Assembly (NCBI GenBank): GCA_963969595.1
Contig: OZ018410.1
Span: 29,082,913-29,146,912, forward strand
Length of the DNA stretch: 64,000 nt
Reading direction: 5' to 3'
DNA from: Neckera pumila
Taxonomy: Eukaryota; Streptophyta; Bryopsida; Hypnales; Neckeraceae
Position numbers and translations under genes: made by a program. Position 1 is the first letter of the stretch. Each line of letters opens with the position of its first letter. A model generated the notes under the pieces. It had not been told where the DNA came from. It did no database searches and saw nothing but the letters and a program-made list of their open reading frames with translations. Below are positions 41,772 to 52,580 of this stretch, one piece after another.

Positions 41772-42780
41772 TGTCCCCCATCCTTGTTCACTTGTAACAA
41801 TTAAGCTCAGAGCATCCACACTGTGGCATGGAAGAGATAGCTAGAAGGCAAATGGCTAGGGCTAGGCTATTTTTTCTACCACATTGTGTGCTTGCCAACA
41901 GAATAGAAAAGCCTGGGCTCACAAAACTATAAGCTTGGCACAAAATCCTCCCATGTTGTTCATCACCCTTTCCGTGCCCCCCACCCCACTCCACCCAATT
42001 GGGATTCGCTATTGAGATCTCAACATTCCAACAACTCATTAGACAAACAATAATGGTGGCATAAATAGTAGTCTTTACTTTATGAATAGTAGTCCAAATG
42101 TCTTGGATATTCTACCTTATAGTATGGACTTGGCACGGGAAATCAATAAAGAGATTTGTGGAGCTTATAATGAGACATTTGGTAATTAGGTCATTTTAAT
42201 GTATGACGGTTGTGATGCTCTTTGAATGAATCCCAATCCATTGCTATGGCAAATTTGGAGTGTCATTTTTCAATTTGTAAATTCTTAGAAAAAATCATAA
42301 TTCTAGCATTTCAAGTGATCTCAAAGAACTAAAAGCATTCAAACTAAATCTTCTTTATTTTTTATAAGATTGGTCTACAAATTTATCAAACTTTGGATAT
42401 GTTTCAAAATTTGTTTAATAATTTACAAAAGTAAGCCTTTGGGAGATAGACGGGTACAAATAAAATACAGATGCCAGCAAAATTTTGATTCTTAGCAAAT
42501 AGAAATTATTAAGCTTAATCTCTTTATATTAGAATAGATTAACACCTTAAAGACCAAGGAAAATTTAATATTTTTAAAGTTGTGAGTATGTGGGATTTTG
42601 CAATTGTTAATTTTACTTTTAACAAATTTGATTTCTTCTTTGATCTTACATTACATTTACACAACTATAAACTAATATAGCCATAATAATACAATACAGA
42701 ATTATGTATTCTTTTCAATACATAATTTCTTAAACAACTATAAATTGTCCTACGTGAGGGGGAGAAATTAGAAAACTTGT
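41772..42780. other. AT-rich spacer with one solo TTAA-type end
   Basis: TTAACACCTTAAAGACCAAGG at 42539-42559 is another left-type terminus without a partner. A short GC-richer piece at about 41790-42030 has a small open frame on the minus strand, but nothing I recognise. Confidence 0.45.
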
Positions 42781-43211
42781 GTCACCAATTTTTATTTTTG
42801 AATTTTTTGGTGGAATTGATGCAAAATAGTGTGGCTGTGGTGAATTAGAGCAAACACACACATTGTTCCATCCAGGAACATTCATCTGGGTATAAACCCG
42901 GGTATCAATACGAAGGTCGTCCTCTGCTCGACAAGCTTGAAAACAACGCGAGGCCGTCAGCAAGTTAGTCGTGCTGAGAAAATTTGCAGCGTGTTTTTTT
43001 GCGAAAGTTTCGCAGGTTGAAGGAGCTTTCGTGTGGACCCTCAACTTCACGGTGATCGATTTAAGGAGTTGGGATTCTTTGGGAGCAAAAAGCTGCGAAA
43101 GAAATTTAGGGTTGGAGCTCTGGGAGCTCGGGTACAATTGCGTGTGTTTGAGAGGTTTTCTGTTTGGCGTCTGAGTTGAGAAGCGATTGAAGGTGTGCAA
43201 TTTCGGTAGAG

Positions 43212-43733
43212 ATGGACGGGTGGGACACGACGACGAAGTCGACGGTGCAGAAAATCCCGCTGCTGGCGACGCGGGCCGGGCCGCGCGATGGGGAGAAGTG
43301 GATGCAGCGACGGAAGGAGGAGTTTATGGCGTTGATCAAGTACATGGAGATGAACAAGGAAAAGGACAACGACTGGTTTCGAATTTCGCCGAACGAGGAC
43401 GGGACCAAGTGGAAGGGGAAGTGCTGGTATGTGCATAATTTGCTCAAGTACGAGTTCGATCTGCAATTTGAGATTCCTGTGACGTACCCTGCAACGGCCC
43501 CCGAGCTTGAGCTTCCTGAGCTGGATGGGAAGACGGCGAAGATGTATCGTGGCGGAAAGATCTGTCTCACCATCCACTTTAAGCCGCTCTGGGCGAAGAA
43601 CTCTCCCAGATTTGGGATCGCGCATGCATTGTGTTTAGGGTTAGGGCCGTGGTTAGCTGCGGAGATTCCACATCTCGTGGACACGGGAGTGATACAGCAC
43701 AAGGAGAAGCAAGTCACTGCAGCTACATCGTGA
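43212..43733 (+). CDS. UFC1: Ubiquitin-fold modifier-conjugating enzyme 1 (UFC1), E2 for UFM1
   Basis: One uninterrupted exon encodes 173 residues, close to the family's roughly 165-175. Landmarks: an N-terminal helix ([20 protein letters not shown]), [37 protein letters not shown], the strand [20 protein letters not shown], and the active-site segment [16 protein letters not shown], whose Cys carries the thioester to UFM1. The end, [18 protein letters not shown], is the family signature. UFC1 takes UFM1 from UBA5 and passes it to UFL1, modifying ER-bound ribosomes. The start is the first Met in frame after a GC-rich leader (about 42950-43211). It is convergent with the reductase gene at 44234. 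Confidence 0.96.
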   Translation: MDGWDTTTKSTVQKIPLLATRAGPRDGEKWMQRRKEEFMALIKYMEMNKEKDNDWFRISPNEDGTKWKGKCWYVHNLLKYEFDLQFEIPVTYPATAPELELPELDGKTAKMYRGGKICLTIHFKPLWAKNSPRFGIAHALCLGLGPWLAAEIPHLVDTGVIQHKEKQVTAATS

Positions 43734-44233
43734 TTGGCGTTTTTCAAATGTTTCTAGGTTGGAAATTGCAGGAGATTTCTTCTACTTACATTCAGTTTGA
43801 CTGTTGTACTGCCGAGGAGTGGCATTGCGATCTGAAAGATACATTCTTTTTAATAATTTTTAAGCATTTTGTTTGCTTTTCTTATAGCTGAGGGCTCCTG
43901 GAGAGGTTGAAATGGAATTAGGGAGCTTTGACAGTACTCTTGACTGTCAAAGATTACCTTGTAATCTTAGTTTTAAGTTGTCGCACTGCAAGGTTGGTCG
44001 TAGTTACGTTGAAACGAACATAAATGTCTGGAATTCGTAACATATCGTATTATTAGTAGATGAAAGAATTTTCATATTGTACAAGTCTGGGAACTGAAAA
44101 GCACGCAGTCGAACGTTGCCAGACCTAAAGACTGCCCTATCTAATATAACTATGGCTGAAAGTATTATCAAAACTACCCTGGTACATGTCGGGCAGCTCC
44201 AATCTCTGTACAAAGGCAGAACGACAAGGACAC
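43734..44233. other. Shared 3' spacer of convergent UFC1 and reductase genes
   Basis: This 500-bp interval must hold both 3' UTRs and polyadenylation regions. I see no further gene. Confidence 0.6.
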
Positions 44234-46182
44234 TCAGAAATCCTCATCTAATCTGAAGACATGGTTGTTTGAGTCACCACCATTAAGGTTGGACATAACT
44301 GAGGCCTTCTGATACTCCCCAACCCTTTTCTCGAAAAAGTTCGTCTTCCCTCTGCACATAAACCATACCTCCGCATTAGATACACAGGATCTGGAAAACT
44401 GAAGGTAGTAAACCTCGCTAAGTGAACAAAACGAGAATCAGAGTTCTAGGTCACTTACTGTAGAGAAATAAGCTCCATCCAGTCGAACGGATTTTGGGCA
44501 TTGTACCTCTTCTTGTACCCAAGAGAAACCTGCAATATACACCATAATGAGTCGTAGAGATGTGTAATGAGTCGTAGAAACATGTAGATGAAGCTGCAAA
44601 ATCGGTTGTGGAGGATCTCGAACATTTCATCTTAAATGTCACAGAAAATATAATAGAGGTGTTTACCAGCAAGCGATCAGCCACGAAATCGATGTATTCG
44701 CTCATCATGACCTTATTCATACCGACAAGGTCACAAGATAGAGCCTCACACACGAACTCGCGTTCAATTTCCACAGCCTCACAAACTATCTCGTAGACTC
44801 TCTCTTCCGAGAGTTTGTTGTTCAGCAACCTGACATTTACAGCAAAAGCACAGTTCAGACCAAACGAACAGGTTTATCCATCAAGGCCAACAAAAACGAA
44901 CGAACAAACCCGATGGAATCGTATTTGAATGAAACAAAAATCCAAAATCCCACGCGAAATCAGAGAAAATTCATTAGGTTATTGTCACTTACGTGTACAG
45001 CAGACATGCGAAATCACAGTGCAAACCCTCATCGCGGGAAATGAGCTCGTTGGAGAAAGTAAGCCCTGGCATAAGACCCCTTTTCTTGAGCCAGAAAATG
45101 GAGCAGAAGCTGGGAAGCAAACAAAGAAATGTTAGGACTATACAGAACTGTGCAAGACGTGGAAAGATGTAATAATTATGATAGAAAACTGGAAACTGGA
45201 TCGGATCACTCAAAAGATGTAATAATTAGTCAACCAGACCAACTTCAAAAATGTTCAGTAGATTAACATTTGAAGCAACAGCAGCTTGTGAATTATACCT
45301 CCCAGAGAAGAAGATTCCCTCCACACAGGCGAAAGCTAAAATCCTTTCTGCGAAGCTCCCAGAACTGCACATTAATCACAAAATTAGTAAGATATATGTA
45401 GATCTGCTTCTGTGAATTCACTAATCAGTCATATTGACCCTTTCAACCTCAGAAAAGAGCTTCTGAAAGTTGTGAATTACGGTGGCAGCAGGCAATACCT
45501 GTCAATCCACTTCAGAGCCCATTCTGCTTTCCTAGTGACACAAGGAATGGTTTCAATGGCGTTGAAGAGATGTTTCTTCTCGTTATGATCCTTTATATAT
45601 GCCTCCAACAACAGGCTGTACATCTCTGAATGAATGTTCTCAATTGCGATCTGAAAGCCGTAGAAAGCTCGGGCCTGCACTCATAAAACAGAAGACCACA
45701 GTAAATATCGAAATACGACATCGGAGTCTACAGATATATCGTACCAAAATTGGCCTAAGTCGAGATGTTTACCTCAGGTATTTGAATTTCCTTCATGAAG
45801 CGAACAGCCAAGTTTTCAAGAACAATTCCATCAGACGCTGCGAAAAAAGCCAGCACATGACTGATGAAGTGACGCTCGTTGTCCGTCAAAGCTTCCCAGT
45901 GTTTGGAGTCTGCTGACAAATCGACTTCCTCCGCTGCATCAGGATTTAGTGTAATTTTAGAACAGACAAACCATGCAACAAACTTCAGTCATGAGATGAA
46001 AGCTTTGAATTCCTGTAAGATTGGAGTGGCTTCTACTAACCTGTCCAGAAAGATGCTTCCGCCTTCTTATACATTTCCCATACTTCCGGATACTTAATGG
46101 GAAACATACAGAAACGGTTCGGATTATCAGCCAAGATTGGTTCCTTCTCATCCGAGTGATCCGACATGTAAATGGAAGGCAT
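44234..46182 (-). CDS. RNR2: Ribonucleoside-diphosphate reductase small subunit (R2), eight coding exons
   Basis: Coding exons: 46182-46041, 45933-45773, 45674-45499, 45364-45299, 45109-44993, 44829-44667, 44529-44459, 44351-44234. Phases close to 337 residues, normal for plant R2. Iron ligands are visible: Asp in [13 protein letters not shown], Glu and His in [13 protein letters not shown] (its Tyr is the radical site), Glu in VEGIFFSG, and Glu and His in [10 protein letters not shown]. The C-terminal tail ends VFRLDEDF, the peptide that docks on the large subunit. With R1 it makes dNTPs from NDPs for DNA replication. The segment [17 protein letters not shown] differs from the more usual ALGCxKxYxxxNPFDW. 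An acceptor at 46190-46192 (AG on the minus strand) suggests a 5' UTR intron whose donor is at about 46506. An E2F-like site lies upstream at 46890. Confidence 0.96.
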
Positions 46183-46189
46183 TTTTCTT

Positions 46190-46506
46190 CTGCAAGAAAC
46201 ACAAGGTCAAGTTCAGAATACCATGAAACCCTCTCTGCCAGAGTACATCAACTCAGTGAACAGAATCAAACCAAACAAGACTGATAGCCAACTACATTTT
46301 TTAATTTGTGCCTCGGAGTTCTCGCTTATCCTCGACGAGAACTCGAGAAGAGGCGACTATTCACCCCAAAACCAAAGTGTTGAAATTGGACATCCTAGTA
46401 CAGCCGACGACTAAACCCTAACAACGATGAGCGGCACATCCCTCATCCTAGACAACAATAGTCCTGAAAAGCACCAAATTTATACTTAAACATCAACACT
46501 CCTTAC
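46190..46506 (-). other. Probable 5' UTR intron of the reductase gene
   Basis: On the minus strand a GTAAGG donor follows TCAAGAACTG at 46507-46501, and a CTTGCAG acceptor lies 8 bases before the ATG. A leader exon would then run upward from 46507 into the GC-richer region near 46600-46850. It is inferred from splice signals only. Confidence 0.5.
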
Positions 46507-46889
46507 CAGTTCTTGAGAGTGGCCGCGCAGCAGCTTGGAATTATCAAACGCAAGAAACTGGGAAATGAGGCTCTAAACCCTCACGAAGCTGCTTGTTCTC
46601 GTCGCCGTCTTCACCACAATCGCACAGACGTCTTACGCAATCACAATGTTGAGTCGGAGCAGGCTAGGGAACCACTCGCAGTTTGAAAACCCGGGATTGA
46701 CGATGCGATGACGCACGAAGCAAAATGGGGAGCAAGTCGGGGCTTTACAGAGGAATGGCGCTGGCTTCAGCGATAAGCCTCCCGGAGCGACCGTGAGTCG
46801 GCGCCCAGCATGAACTGCTATCAAAGATCTAGTATCGGGCGTCCGTTGGTTGCGCTAGTGGGCGTGGCGGGAGATTCGAACGTTTGAAG

Positions 46890-46900
46890 TTGGCGCGCCA
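46890..46900. promoter_or_regulatory. E2F-like binding site upstream of the reductase gene
   Basis: TTGGCGCGCCA fits the E2F consensus TTSSCGSS and is nearly palindromic, so it can be read on both strands. A second weaker candidate, GGCGGGAGA, lies at 46867-46875. E2F/DP factors control S-phase genes, and plant R2 promoters are known E2F targets. The distance of about 400 bp from the inferred leader exon start is plausible for a proximal element. Confidence 0.6.
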
Positions 46901-47305
46901 TGGCGTGGAGGGAACCTGGACGATTGCGTGGCCTCTCCTAGGAGTTTCCCTCCCTATTTCCTGAGTCCCGGTGCAACGATCTCCAGCTTTCTAATTATAC
47001 GTGGCATATCCATTTTCTCTGCTGGCTGAATGTGCGATCCTAGATTTAATACTTGCCCTTTGACAACCCGCCCATGGCATTCCCGCCATTCCACCTGGAC
47101 TTAAGTATGAGAGCTATGATACATTCTCAGGTGTATGATGAAATCCTAGCTCAGGCTGTAAGAATTGGGTAACGTAGACTCCAAGCGTCAGTTAGGAGAA
47201 CGACCTACAAATTCTTCTTTCACATTGGCCTTAAGATCAATTTTATTCCTCTTCTTCTACTCTAATGCAGAGTCACGGTATTCGCCCTTCGACGAGTTCA
47301 AAATG

Positions 47306-47740
47306 CATAACCGGTTGTTGAGTTTTCAACACTCACGTGGCACCGTCCCATTGGCAACCCATCACCATTGCCATTACAAGTTGCAACTCATAACCTTCTC
47401 TCCTCTCAACTTGCTTCCTCCACCCTTGGATCACGGAGATCAAAGGTTGTGATTGAAAAGTGAACAACCGGTTATGTCCGATAACCTACTCGCCGCTACC
47501 GCAGCTCGTCGGTTATCTAATACATAACCGGTTGTTGAGTTTTCAACACTCACTTGGCACCATCCCATTGGCAACCCATCACCATTGCCATTACAAGTTG
47601 CAACTCATAACCTTCTCTCCTCTCAACTTGCTTCCTCCACCCTTGGATCACGAAGATCAAAGGTTGTAATTGAAAAGTGAACAACCGGTTATGTCTGATA
47701 ACCTACTCGCCGCTACCGCGGCTTGTCGGTTATCTAATAC
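47306..47740. repeat. 217-bp tandem repeat, two copies, each with an AACCGGTT inverted pair
   Basis: CATAACCGGTTGTTGAG starts at 47306 and 47523. The copies are nearly identical (differences such as CACGTGGCACCG against CACTTGGCACCA). Within each unit, ATAACCGGTTGTT near the left is mirrored by AACAACCGGTTAT about 155 bp later, so each unit looks like a small inverted-repeat element (about 170 bp) plus a linker. A third, older copy is at 50755-51655, split by an insertion. The ORFs of 69 and 95 residues are shadows of the repeat. Confidence 0.88.
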
Positions 47741-48482
47741 ATAAACTACTGTACCATCATTTGCTTATGAAACTGCGTATTTGAAAGTTTAGGCGGTTGG
47801 GTTATCAAATTCGATGGATGCCCTAAAACGGGTTGGGGGAGTCCACCGTGAATCCCACTACGGGTATCAATGTTCACAAATATTGCTAAACTTCGGCTAA
47901 AATTGAAGACCACAATTCAAGATTTGAATTTGTTGCATATATATACGGTAATGTTCTAGCAATGCGAGCTAATTAGGAAAATCACAATTGGGATCACGGT
48001 AATGGAACCATGATGCAGTTTTGATAATTGCCTTACCGTGTTCAAGAACGTGGGTCCTGTGGCGAACAGACGACGTAAAGACGTCCGCCCCTCCGCCAAG
48101 TGTGTTCTTGGTTGCGAGGCACAAGCCTTGGAGTCCTCGTCAATCAACAACTGCTGAAGTGCTGAGGTGTTCTGAACGTTCTTACAAATTACATTAAATT
48201 TAAATAATCCAATGAGTTGGCATTCACGGTCCATTGGTGGATCTTGTGGCAGATTAGATATATTCATCCCCAGCTAATTCTCTAAGCTTTTAATGCAGTT
48301 CAACTCTCAGTTCGTTCAATTCTTTCAGTTTTTCAATCCTCTCTAAAACTGTGGAAAATGTTGAATTGAACTGTTATGAGTATGCTTTTTGGTAGTCCTG
48401 TGCTTCCTGAAAGTGTGATACTCTTGGTTTTCGGCTTTCTGTAATTCTAGAATGCTTGCTGTCCTGCTAGATCTTGACGAGT
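47741..48482. other. Spacer downstream of the B3 gene
   Basis: Part is presumably the B3 gene's 3' UTR. A minus-strand open frame of 103 residues (48267-47956) has no recognisable motif and mixed base composition; I do not call it a gene. Confidence 0.45.
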
Positions 48483-49647
48483 TTATTTTTGCTCTTTGAG
48501 CCCAAACAATTGCAACCACGTCGGCCAGGAAGCAGCTTCTGCAACATCAGTGACCGTGTTTGTGCCAGGTGATGGATCGCTTGGACCAGTGTGTTCAGGG
48601 ATCTCGATGGCTGATGGAGGACTCACACATTCACTGCTGCAATCTTGGTCCACCTTCTCCCACGCGACCAGCTTCCCATCTATGATATGCGAAACTTTGC
48701 CCCCCCCTCCCGCAACTTCCTCCAACAATTTGAAAGCCTCTGTTTCGGAGTAAAGTATTTTACGTCTTCGTTTTTTCGTCCTCCCAGTATCATCTGCCTT
48801 CCGGTTCGCTCGTGATTTAAGGTTGCTCTCCTTCTTTCTGGTGCTACCTGGCAGTCTGGATCGCTTTGCTTTGCGTTTAGGGCTTGATATTGGTGATGAA
48901 GGCTCCGATTCGGACGGACTTGAATCATCGTCGGAGAATCGCAAAGTGTGACTCGGAAACTTCTCGCGATGGCGAATGGCATTGGTGCTTCGTCGTTGGA
49001 CGAGCTTCCCTGCTTGAGAGAATATGTGCACGACGAATTTGGATTCAGCAACCACTGAGAAGAGAAGGAGATCTCCCCTTTCGAGTTGATGGGCATGAGA
49101 GAAGTCCCGCCATCCTGCCGCGAAGCTCACTCGCGCTTGAATCTTGGAAATCTGAATTTTCAGTCGCACTTTCCACACTTCTCCGGTAGGTCCTTCAAGA
49201 GTCACGCGTCTGTGTATCTTGTCACCATGCTCTTTTACGAACGGCGCTGGCAGCTCCTATACAATTTAACATGGTAGAACATGAGTAAACGCATGTGCTG
49301 TCCCTGGAATTGGAACTCTGGACCTCGACAACCAGTTCTGACTCCAAAGGAAACCGAAAGTACCAGAGTATTGCTCGATCACTGGAAGAGAATCTATGAA
49401 GGATCACAGAATAGACCTCCTGAAGAATTGCAAAGATTGCTCGAGTCGTCTCTGCCCTTACCATGTGGTAACCTCCATTGCGATGTCCATTAAACACCAT
49501 GGCATTGTACATCGTTCGCACAAAGTAAGGAGTGGTGAGTTCCTCGATCTTCGCCATCACTTCTGGACTGTATTTCACCGCCCGCCCGCTGCTGACGTCC
49601 ACGTTGTCCACATTCACTCGCACCATGACGACGAGCTCCGGTTGCAT
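48483..49647 (-). CDS. B3-domain DNA-binding protein (REM-like), two exons
   Basis: Exons 49647-49462 and 49256-48483 join in phase 0 across a 205-bp GT/AG intron, giving 319 residues. A single B3 domain spans about residues 25-140: TTPYFVRTMYNAMVF, YHMELPAPFVKEHGDKI, TGEVWKVRLKI, SFAAGWRDFSHAHQLERGD and LLLFSVVAESKFVVHIF. This is the order of REM/VRN1-type B3 domains. The rest is a Ser- and Lys/Arg-rich tail with likely nuclear localisation signals (PKRKAKRSRL, GRTKKRRRK) and an acidic end. Function is probably transcriptional control or non-specific DNA binding; targets are unknown. The start could instead be the second Met, seven codons in. There is no auxin-response or RAV domain. Confidence 0.85.
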
Positions 49648-50364
49648 GAACTTTTAAAGGCTTTTCAAGAACGCACACTCGAATTTTGCTGCCTTAGCGA
49701 GGGAAGTCTGTGTCAGCAAGGACAAGGACGACCAAGTCCCGATTATCAGATAAACCATCGTCGACTATAGGTGCGTTCCCTTGTTGCTTTTCTTTACACT
49801 AAGCTGCAAGAATCGCTCCTACACGCTAATGGGAAGCAATGTTCAAGAAGTTACAAGCACCAAAATTCCGATGTTTCATTCCGGAATAAACAAAGCAAAA
49901 TAAATGAATAGCAATTAATTTGAACATTCAGTCCTAGAGCTGTAGGGGAAATTTAGGAGATCTTCAAAACATAAAAACGAACGGTTGCAACATAGCCCTC
50001 TCACAGTTGCAATTACATGCAACCCTCAGACAAGACGAAGTCTAATCCACTAGAAGTATATATAAAGCAGAGCTATTAGATATTTCAAGCAACAACCACA
50101 TATTTGTTCAGCAGATAAATCTTGTTAAAACAGGCGCCTTTTCTACTGCCCTTCCAAAGCGAGCTCCCAGCACTCCTTCACAGATTCAAACTCACAGAGA
50201 ATGTCGACAACAATATTACTGCTCAGGAAGAGTGGCATTTCTTCAGAACTTAGAACAAAGAAGATGCCACATGTTCAGAGCAGAATGAAGCAACAACAAG
50301 ATGGCATCGATCGAGAGCTTCCTCACATGTAACTTGCAATTTACCTCGCAATTTGCTGGAAGAC

Positions 50365-50470
50365 TCATGCTGTGGAGTGGTGGCTAGATGGCTCCCCAGC
50401 AATTGATTTTTTCAATCTCTCCGCAGATCTATTGCTCTTTGGCCTTGTATAGTGAAGCAAAAGCTCCTCA
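50365..50470 (-). other. Exon-like terminal segment of an unidentified minus-strand transcript
   Basis: After an AG acceptor (TTTTGACAG, 50479-50471), the minus strand reads EELLLHYTRPKSNRSAERL, then KKSIAGEPSSHHSTA and a TGA. Composition is coding-like. It lies upstream of the B3 start, so it may be a short ORF in the B3 leader or the last exon of another gene. A GT donor-like site (GGGTACGT) at about 50575 could be the preceding exon's border. Confidence 0.3.
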
Positions 50471-50788
50471 CTGTCAAAACAGAATATAAATTCTGTACCG
50501 AGTCGTATGGAACAGAAACTTCACATCGCAACACACCATGAAGGACGGTGATCATTTCATGAAGGTACGTACCCGCCTATTGAATTCGCTGCTTAGCCTA
50601 GACTTTCACTTCACCGCCATTGAGAGGTTCATCATCATTGAAGCATTCATTGATTTGACAAGGTTGGCTCTTTGGGGTAACTGAAAATTTTTAGTTTCTT
50701 ACATGGGTTGCAGGATCATTTTAATTTCTTTAAATTGTTTTACTTGTATGCTAACATAACCCGTTGTTACTTTTCAACACTAACATGG

Positions 50789-51457
50789 CACAAGGGTGGA
50801 TTTTTTGGTTTTTGGATAGATAGATAGAAACTCCGGTCTTTGAAGAAGGCCAGAGTGAATAAAGTGTCTGTTCGTTATGACAATGAGTCAATGTCCACCA
50901 GATCAAGGGCCATTGAAGCAAAACTACTTTCCCCTTTCGAGAATAGACACTTTAGTACCAGTAACCAAATAAAGTAACCAAGATTAAGGATGTGGGATAA
51001 ACATAGATTATAAGTGCAAAGTGTATAAGTGGAGGGTCATCAAGTCATGAGTTCAGAGGTTGATTGCAGAAAAACTAACTATTATGACTATAATTTCCTC
51101 TTTTTTGTTTATGTATGCTGTGTTTTGTTATGGATTTTGGACAAATGGTTATCTGGCATTTCTTTCAAGAAGGTTCTGAATTTCGTGGCTCCTTCATTCT
51201 GGAGGTTTGAATTGAAAGAGGCAAATACTGAGTACACAACTTTGAATATGTATTTTTTGAATGCAATTTTTGTATATGCTGGCTCTGTTCAATGGATGAA
51301 ATGAAATTTTGGAAGCATTGTGGCAATAGTGTAAAGGGCCTCTATAATAGTCTTTCATTTTTTAACACATTTATCCCCTTTTTTTTCTATAGGCTTGAAG
51401 CTGCTCTTCTTTTTTTTCACGAAATTGAACATTTAATTGCCTAAAAAAATCCTTGTG
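50789..51457. mobile_element. 669-bp CACTA-like non-autonomous insertion with 3-bp target duplication
   Basis: It starts CACAAGGGTGGATTTTTT. It ends AAAAAAATCCTTGTG, the reverse complement of CACAAGGATTTTTTT. It splits the third copy of the 217-bp repeat exactly at TGG: flanks are ACATGG (to 50788) and TGGCACC (from 51458), whereas the intact repeats read GTGGCACC at 47338. A 3-bp duplication and CAC...GTG ends fit the CACTA superfamily, though the rest of the terminus is not typical. No transposase ORF inside. Confidence 0.7.
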
Positions 51458-51660
51458 TGGCACCGTTCCATTGGCACCCCGCCACCATTGTCATTACAAG
51501 TTAAACTCATAACCTTCTTTTCTTTCAACTTGCTTCCTACACTCTTGGATCATGAAGATCAAAGGTTGTGATTGAATATTGTACAATTGGTTATGTACAA
51601 TAACCTATTCACCGCTAGCGCAACTCACTGGTTATCTAATACATAAACCACTACAAGGAA
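51458..51660. repeat. Right part of the third 217-bp repeat copy
   Basis: It matches 47337-47523 at roughly 85%: TGGCACCGTTCCATTGGCA, CTCATAACCTTCT, ATCAAAGGTTGTGATTGAA, and GGTTATCTAATACATAAAC at its end. It is more diverged than the two tandem copies. Confidence 0.8.
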
Positions 51661-52580
51661 ATTTCATTGGACGGGTTCTTTAAATTAATTCAGTTTTAAA
51701 TCAACTGACTTGGATTTCCCTATGTAGTCAAGGATGATGAGTTTTTCATTCATTGATGAACTCTACATATACTTATTTATCTTTAATTGTTTCATTTCTA
51801 TCGAATTACTTTATTATTACTAACCAACTTCAAATAAGTGCATGGCTCCTGTTCACACATTGATTTAGATTCCTGTATATACATTCATTTAGATTCAGAC
51901 GCCATCACCTAGAACTATAGCAATAGATCTTTTATCATGTGTACATATATTATTATTTCTTTCATTATTAAAGTTCAATGCTTAACAAGTTTTGTGGCTT
52001 TCAAGCTAGTTCAAAATGGTATCAGAGCATAGCATAGAAGCATAGTGAGATGTAGCATTGATTACAAATGTCCAAGTAAAATGTCCAAAGAGACAAAGAC
52101 TTAGTGCACCATTGTTGCTAGAATTGCAAACTGTACTATACAATGTAGAAACTTCAAAGGGATGACAGACAGTTCAAGCGTAGCAATTAGGAAAGGAGAC
52201 AAACTAAAAGGTTTGTCTAACTATTATATATGAGCTCTCAAGATGAGAACTATATTGAGAGCAGAAGGTCAATGGACTATCATAGAAGAGGAACAAACTC
52301 ATATTGTTTACTCAGTCGCAATTGAAGAGAAGCATTGACCGAGGCAAAAGTTCTAAAAAGGAAAATGTGTTAGCTTGTAGACTTATCTTTTTGTTCATAT
52401 CTAATAGTTTTGGGGATGTAATTGTAGAATATTCAGATCCAATCCTAGCATGGAAGGCATTGAAGGATTAATTCAATCGAGAGAGCAATCACAAATTCTT
52501 AAGATAATGGGCTAACTTCAATTTAAACTTCACTACAAGAGAAAGGGGTGTTTTAAGTGAGTTTTTAAGTATAGTCCTAG
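51661..52580 (+). mobile_element. Ty1/copia retrotransposon relic: LTR end, primer-binding site and gag fragment
   Basis: TGGTATCAGAGC at 52017-52028 is the classic primer-binding site complementary to initiator Met tRNA, and it follows an LTR-like end in CA at 52012-52013. Downstream, 52201-52330 reads KLKGLSNYYI-stop-ALKMRTILRAEGQWTI, a UBN2-type gag with TGA where relatives have Trp. A later piece (about 52375-52480) reads DPILAWKALKD. No protease, integrase or reverse transcriptase follows. The LTR start cannot be placed. Confidence 0.75.

Noticed and set aside
43047..43747. Long minus-strand ORFs (192 and 213 residues) opposite UFC1
   Set aside because: They are shadows of the UFC1 exon on a GC-rich stretch; UFC1 is unambiguous on the plus strand.
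47165..47669. Two similar plus-strand ORFs (95 and 69 residues)
   Set aside because: They arise from the 217-bp tandem repeat and read no known domain.
51029..51304. 91-residue hydrophobic ORF
   Set aside because: It lies within the 669-bp inserted element and shows no similarity to a transposase or host protein.
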